In this document: in pieces, positions 60,294-64,000 of the stretch
Position numbering within the stretch: the stretch's first letter is position 1
Layout of the letters: each line of letters opens with the position of its first letter
Assembly (NCBI RefSeq): GCF_965137005.1
Contig: NZ_CBCRXM010000011.1
Location: 30,380-94,379, forward strand
Origin: Sphingomonas_O antarctica
GTDB taxonomy: Bacteria > Pseudomonadota > Alphaproteobacteria > Sphingomonadales > Sphingomonadaceae
DNA length: 64,000 nucleotides
Direction of reading: 5' to 3'
Made by a program: the position numbers and the translations under genes
The notes under the pieces: generated by a model
What the model was told of the DNA's origin: nothing
Seen by the model: the letters and a program-made list of their open reading frames with translations, nothing else
Database searches by the model: none

Positions 60294-60374
60294 CGCAAGC
60301 CTGCAGCCGTTACCAAGAAGCCCGTTGCGAATGCGCCAGCGAAAAGACGTGACCGTCCTCCCTCCACCGATGAC

Positions 60375-60542
60375 ATGAGTGATCGCGCTCCGCAGGATGC
60401 ATCGCGCATCGCAATGGGCGCGGATTACGAAGTCCGTTACTGGACCACGAAATTCGGAGTCGGGCGCGTCGCGCTCAAGCGCGCGGTTGCCGCGGTTGGT
60501 AACAGCGCCGATGCGGTGGAGCGGGAACTGAACAAGGCTTAG
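60375..60542 (+). CDS. DUF3606 domain protein
   Basis: A 55-residue protein, MSDRAPQDASRIAMGADYEVRYWTTKFGVGRVALKRAVAAVGNSADAVERELNKA. The DYEVRYWTTKFGV...LKRAVAAVGNSADAVE pattern is DUF3606, a small stress-associated family. It lies on the plus strand, 81 bases after the frameshifted membrane-protein gene. Confidence 0.8.
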   Translation: MSDRAPQDASRIAMGADYEVRYWTTKFGVGRVALKRAVAAVGNSADAVERELNKA

Positions 60543-60815
60543 CTCGCTTGCGTAGCGACCAGTCTGCTTGGAAGCCAACTTCGAAACGAACCCACGACCA
60601 AACTGTGTAGCGTTCGGCTAGACTCCGGCGGTCACGCGGATGTTGAATTAGAAATGGACTTCTATCCGATCATCATGAGTCCTGATCTCGTAGGGAGCAT
60701 TAATCAGTGCTGCGCTCCGGCGGCATTGTTTCCCAATTAAGCCTGGCGGTGATCATTAGTTGACAAACCGGCATCGAACGGACCGGGCGATCCGCGAACT
60801 CGAACATAGCGTGCC
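60543..60815. other. gap without recognisable gene
   Basis: 273 bases between the DUF3606 gene and the convergent end of the histidine kinase gene. No ORF with protein-like composition, no strong hairpin and no repeat was seen. Confidence 0.5.
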
Positions 60816-61844
60816 TTACAAAGGTATCGGTCGCTTAAGTATAAATTTCAGTGCGACAACCGCTCCACCGGCATTCTCCCGACTGACCGTAGCTCCCACC
60901 TTACGACACAGCGCGTCGATGAGGCCGGAGCCGCGAGCGCCTTGGCGGTCGATGCCAGCCAACACGTCGGGTGGAAAGCCCGGCCCCTCATCGGACACGA
61001 TTAGGGTAGCGCGATCGTCCTGCGCCGTCAGGCGTACATGAAGGGCACGGTGCTCCTCGGAAATGCCATATTTGATCGAGTTAGTAAGCAACTCGTTGAC
61101 AATCAGCCCGAGCGAGGTCGCTTGGCCAACGGTCACCACCATTGCTGCCTCCACCTGGATATCCAGGTCGACATCCAGCGTGGTCTCAATGGACACGACA
61201 TCTCTGACAAGGCTTGGGATATAGTTTTTTAAGTCGATCTGTCGGATCGTGTCGGCGACCGTGAGATGATCCTGAATGGCGCCCACGCCGCGGATCCGGC
61301 GCGCAATCTTGGACAGGGCCTCCCGCGCCTCTTCGGATTTAGTGCCAATCTCTTGAAGAGTTACAAAGGAAATGATGAGCTGCAGGTTATTTTTTACCCG
61401 GTGCTGGAGTTCGGCGAGCAGTGTTTTCTGGTGAGATTCGAGCTCGATCTGGGCGGTTATGTCTACACAACTACCGTAATATCCCGCGAATTCGCCACCT
61501 CGGTGGAAGGGGGCGCCGTTGTCGAGCAGTTGCCGATAGTCTCCATCGGAGTTCCTAAGCCGGTACACCATGCTGAATGGGCGGCGGGCGTTAAAAGCGG
61601 AGTTGTAGGTCTCGACGCATCGGTCGAAGTCGTCGGGGTGCACACCGTCGGCCCAGCCGTAACCGGCTTCCTGCTCCAAGGTGCGGCCGACGAAGTCGAG
61701 CCAAGGCTTGTTGAACCAGTCGCATGCCTTGTCGAGACCGGACCTCCAGATCATCACTGGAGCGTTGTTTGCCAGTTCCCGGAATTCCGCGTCGCCGAAA
61801 GGTGTGAGCGCCGCGACACGATGATTGGCTAAGTCATCCATCAA
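60816..61844 (-). CDS. PAS-containing HWE/HisKA_2-type sensor histidine kinase
   Basis: A 342-residue soluble kinase. A PAS domain spans about residues 20-135 (ELANNAPVMIWRSGLDKACDWFNKPWLDFVGRTLEQEAG, PFHRGGEFAGYYGSCVDIT). The phosphoacceptor His148 is in LAELQHRVKNNLQLI, the HisKA_2 pattern shared with general-stress kinases of alphaproteobacteria. The ATPase has GLIVNELLTNSIKYG and SDEGPGFPPD. There is no membrane segment. It follows the response regulator gene by 13 bases in one transcript with an EcfG promoter. Confidence 0.92.
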   Translation of the reverse strand: MMDDLANHRVAALTPFGDAEFRELANNAPVMIWRSGLDKACDWFNKPWLDFVGRTLEQEAGYGWADGVHPDDFDRCVETYNSAFNARRPFSMVYRLRNSDGDYRQLLDNGAPFHRGGEFAGYYGSCVDITAQIELESHQKTLLAELQHRVKNNLQLIISFVTLQEIGTKSEEAREALSKIARRIRGVGAIQDHLTVADTIRQIDLKNYIPSLVRDVVSIETTLDVDLDIQVEAAMVVTVGQATSLGLIVNELLTNSIKYGISEEHRALHVRLTAQDDRATLIVSDEGPGFPPDVLAGIDRQGARGSGLIDALCRKVGATVSRENAGGAVVALKFILKRPIPL

Positions 61845-61857
61845 GCTGACATACTAG

Positions 61858-62286
61858 CTAGTTGCGGTCATGACCACTAGGTAGCCCAAATAGTTCCAGT
61901 GCGTTGGGAACTGGGGGTGGTGGGGGATTGCCTCCCCCAAGGAGCTCCTCGGCGGCATTCACCGATGCTAGCAGCGACCCGGTATCATATGGTTTGCGAA
62001 GCAACCCGATAGCGGCATCGCGGTTGGCTCGCCCCGCCTCTACTTGCCCGCTCACAAACAGGGAGGGAATCGCAAAGCGCTTCCTCAGTTCACGAGCGAG
62101 AGCGATGCCCTCGTCGTGGCCGGCAAGGTTGATGTCAACGAGTGCGAGGTCGGGTCTTGCGCCGCCCAAGGCCAGCGCCTCTTCCGCCGAATAGGCGGGG
62201 GTAAGAACCTCGTGCCCAGCATTTTCGAGCATCGCGACCGCTGTCAGTGCGATTACCGCTTCGTCCTCAACCACCATAATCCGCAT
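61858..62286 (-). CDS. single-domain response regulator
   Basis: A 142-residue receiver domain, MRIMVVEDEAVIALTAVAMLENAGH, with phospho-acceptor Asp51 in LALVDINL, then SLFVSGQ and the Lys in LLRKPYD. There is no output domain. The C-terminal tail is Pro-rich (GGGNPPPPPVP). It is co-transcribed with the HisKA_2 kinase downstream, which is its probable partner. Single receivers of this type often shuttle phosphate to PhyR-like regulators in the general stress response; that link is inferred. Confidence 0.9.
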   Translation of the reverse strand: MRIMVVEDEAVIALTAVAMLENAGHEVLTPAYSAEEALALGGARPDLALVDINLAGHDEGIALARELRKRFAIPSLFVSGQVEAGRANRDAAIGLLRKPYDTGSLLASVNAAEELLGGGNPPPPPVPNALELFGLPSGHDRN

Positions 62287-62315
62287 ACCACCGCTCCGAC
62301 CTTGTGAGCCCTCAA

Positions 62316-62340
62316 AACTCCGGCTTCGATCTGCTGTTCC
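62316..62340 (-). promoter_or_regulatory. EcfG-type general stress promoter for the two-component operon
   Basis: GGAAC (62340-62336), 17 bases, GTT (62318-62316) on the minus strand, 30 bases upstream of the response regulator start. It has the same spacing as the hemerythrin promoter. Confidence 0.7.
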
Positions 62341-62444
62341 ACCGAAACCAAACTAACTTGCCAGGATTGCTTAAACCTTCATCGATTTAGAATCTGGACA
62401 GGCCGCCAGGCCGTCGCTTAGCGTCGCCGGTATGGAGCAACCCA

Positions 62445-63883
62445 CTAGCACTACTTTGGCACAAATGTGATTTTTGGGATTCCCAAGACGGGATTTCCCT
62501 GATTCATGAAGAGCCAGCTTTAATGGAGGCTGGCGATGGCAGAGGATTGGCGCGGCGATTTGGAGGTTTGGCTGGCGCCATTTCTGGCGGCATTGCGGCA
62601 CAAGACCCGGATGCGGGTGTGTCCGGCCTATATCGCAGGTCTGATCGGCCCCGGTGACCGCAAGAGTGTGCAGCCGATGGCGGCTCGTGGTGGTGAGTTT
62701 GGCTATGACCAACTGCATCATTTTGTCGCCGACGGGGTGTGGGATAGTGCGCCACTCGAGGCCGATCTCCTGAAGGAGGCCGACCGCCTGGTAGGAGACG
62801 AGGCTGGATATCTGGTCATCGACGACACGGCGTTGCCGAAGAAGGGGCGGCACTCGGTTGGTGTTGCGCCACAATATGCCTCGTCGCTCGGCAAGACGTC
62901 CAATTGCCAGTCGCTGGTGTCGGTGACCCTGGCTTCGCGCGAGGTGCCGGTGATGGTGGGTCTGCGGCTCTTCCTGCCCGAGAGTTGGACGGATGATGCC
63001 GAGCGCATGACGCGGGCGCGTGTCCCGCTGGATCGACAGCAGGCTCTGACGAAGCCCGAGATCGCGATCGAGGAGATCGACCGCATCATTGCCTCCGGGG
63101 CGCGGTTCGGCTGCGTGCTTGCCGACGCAGGATATGGATCGAGCGGTCCGTTCCGCCAGGCGCTGAGCGAGCGCGGCCTACTGTGGGCAGTCGGGCTCTC
63201 GCGACGCCAGAACGTCTACCCGGCGGATGTTGGCCTGACCTTCCCGGTCGCCAAGACTGGCCGGCGCCGACAGTACTACATGCCCGACCGGCCACCGGTG
63301 TCCACTGAGGCGATGCTGTCCGGCGAGAGATGGCGGAAGATCAGCTGGCGACGCGGCACCAAAGGCCGGCTGACCTGCCTCTTCGCGGCTCGCCGGGTCC
63401 GCATCGCGGAAGGTCATAAGCACCGGATGCTCGACAACCGCATGCAATGCATGCCGGGTGACGAGGTCTGGCTTGTCGGCGAGCGAAGATCGACCGGAGA
63501 GCAGAAATATTACGTGTCGAACTTGCCGGCCGATGCCACGCTCAAAATGCTCGCTGCCGCAATCAAGGCGAGATGGATCTGCGAACAGGCGCACCAGCAG
63601 CTCAAGGAAGAACTCGGCCTCGACCACTTTGAAGGCAGGTCTTGGACGGGATTACACCGACATGCCTTGATGACGATGATCGCCTACGCCTTCCTCCAGT
63701 CCCGCCGCCTCAAGGCAGCGGGACGGAAAAAAAAGAGTCGGGGGGCCGCCGCCACAACCCAGCATGCCCGCGATAAGACAGGCCATCCTCAACCTCTTCG
63801 CACGACCTCCAACCCGACAATGCCCACACTGTAAAAAGCCTCTTACCGACCCCGTCGATCAAAATGTGCCAAAGTAGTGCTAG
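62445..63883 (+). mobile_element. complete IS701-family insertion sequence with CTAG target duplication
   Basis: Inverted repeats CACTACTTTGGCACA at 62449-62463 and its complement at 63865-63879 bound a 1431-base element. Both ends are flanked by CTAG (62445-62448, 63880-63883), which matches the YTAR duplication of the IS701 family. Outside that, CCA and TGG mirror each other, so the target was the palindrome CCACTAGTGG. Confidence 0.88.
62536..63834 (+). CDS. IS701-family transposase, C-terminus frameshifted
   Basis: A 432-residue transposase behind GGAGG. The DDE core is seen in VIDDTALPKKGRHSVGVAPQY, CVLADAGYGSS and the later helical Glu region EQAHQQLKEELGLDHFEGRSW. After GRKKK, at a run of eight A (63727-63734), the normal family ending (RVGGPPPQPSMPAIRQ...CPHCKKPL...NVPK, stop at 63877 inside the right repeat) is one base out of frame. 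The annotated frame ends early at 63834 with unrelated residues. Slippage on the A run could restore it. Confidence 0.88.
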   Translation: MAEDWRGDLEVWLAPFLAALRHKTRMRVCPAYIAGLIGPGDRKSVQPMAARGGEFGYDQLHHFVADGVWDSAPLEADLLKEADRLVGDEAGYLVIDDTALPKKGRHSVGVAPQYASSLGKTSNCQSLVSVTLASREVPVMVGLRLFLPESWTDDAERMTRARVPLDRQQALTKPEIAIEEIDRIIASGARFGCVLADAGYGSSGPFRQALSERGLLWAVGLSRRQNVYPADVGLTFPVAKTGRRRQYYMPDRPPVSTEAMLSGERWRKISWRRGTKGRLTCLFAARRVRIAEGHKHRMLDNRMQCMPGDEVWLVGERRSTGEQKYYVSNLPADATLKMLAAAIKARWICEQAHQQLKEELGLDHFEGRSWTGLHRHALMTMIAYAFLQSRRLKAAGRKKKSRGAAATTQHARDKTGHPQPLRTTSNPTMPTL

Positions 63884-64000
63884 TGGATCGAATCTAACAC
63901 TTGGTGCCCGCGCCTGACGGCGGCGATGATTTTATCGGGATCGGCTGTCCAGACGAAGGGCTTTGGGGTTTCATTGTGCTCGGCGAGGAAGCGGTTGATA
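63880..64000 (-). CDS. C-terminal end of an IS630-family transposase (runs out of window)
   Basis: The minus frame reads INRFLAEHNETPKPFVWTADPDKIIAAVRRGHQVLDSIH then TAG. NETPKPFVWTADPDKIIAAV is the typical end of IS630-type transposases. The stop codon lies in the CTAG duplicated by the IS701 element, so the gene end survived that insertion. Confidence 0.75.
   Translation of the reverse strand, partial: INRFLAEHNETPKPFVWTADPDKIIAAVRRGHQVLDSIH

Noticed and set aside
39869..64000. Second copy of the tRNA-Glu 3' end as right attachment site
   Set aside because: I looked by eye for TTCCCGTAGGGGTCACCA and shorter forms on both strands and did not find one. The right end is left undefined.
1..64000. 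CRISPR array
   Set aside because: No regularly spaced direct repeats of 25-40 bases and no cas genes were seen.

Overview
The window comes from a GC-rich alphaproteobacterium of the order Sphingomonadales, most likely Sphingomonas or a close relative. The evidence is the PEPxxWA-type PEP-CTERM proteins, a large NAD-glutamate dehydrogenase, a DUF6628-like protein, REP elements of the kind common in this group, PHB-type reductase, and general-stress (EcfG) promoter motifs.

Positions 1 to about 39.8 kb look like ordinary chromosome. In order: the end of a TPR protein and a small lipoprotein; a SLOG-like membrane protein; a fatty acid hydroxylase; two PEP-CTERM proteins; pnp-rpsO-truB; a broken winged-helix gene; tRNA-Thr; a PAS protein and NAD-GDH; an iron-uptake operon (TonB receptor, Sel1-repeat protein, PiuC dioxygenase, PepSY protein) behind a Fur-like box; an HTH-DUF4019 regulator; phaB; hemH; a cytochrome P450; an AmpG-like transporter; a long minus-strand run lapA-pyrF-VOC-trpF-trpB-small membrane protein-trpA-accD-folC; a patatin; radA; acpP-fabF-mltG; and tRNA-Glu.

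A mobile element begins at the 3' end of tRNA-Glu (39794-39868) and carries a tyrosine integrase. It looks like an integrative mobilizable element. It has a coiled-coil KfrA-like protein, a MobA/MobL-type relaxase with a 105-codon ORF nested in another frame, a palindrome-rich oriT-like gap, three genes in the order and orientation of IncP traK-traL-traM, an HUH Rep-like protein, and a MmeI-like restriction-modification gene that loses its C-terminus near 52.63 kb. I found no second attachment site, so the right end is unknown.

Positions 52.7-64 kb are also accessory. There is a divergent pair of fused polysaccharide enzymes (glycoside hydrolase + RmlD; glycosyltransferase + UDP-galactopyranose mutase). 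Next comes a compact set of two small SET-domain proteins around a PurD-like ATP-grasp ligase, which is the least explained group in the window. A general-stress block follows (hemerythrin, a small membrane protein, DUF3606, histidine kinase and response regulator), with two good EcfG-type promoters. The window ends in a complete IS701-family element inserted immediately after an IS630-family transposase gene.

Three reading frames between 58.9 and 63.8 kb are broken by single-base changes in or next to homopolymers. They may be real decay or sequence errors, and they are reported as such.
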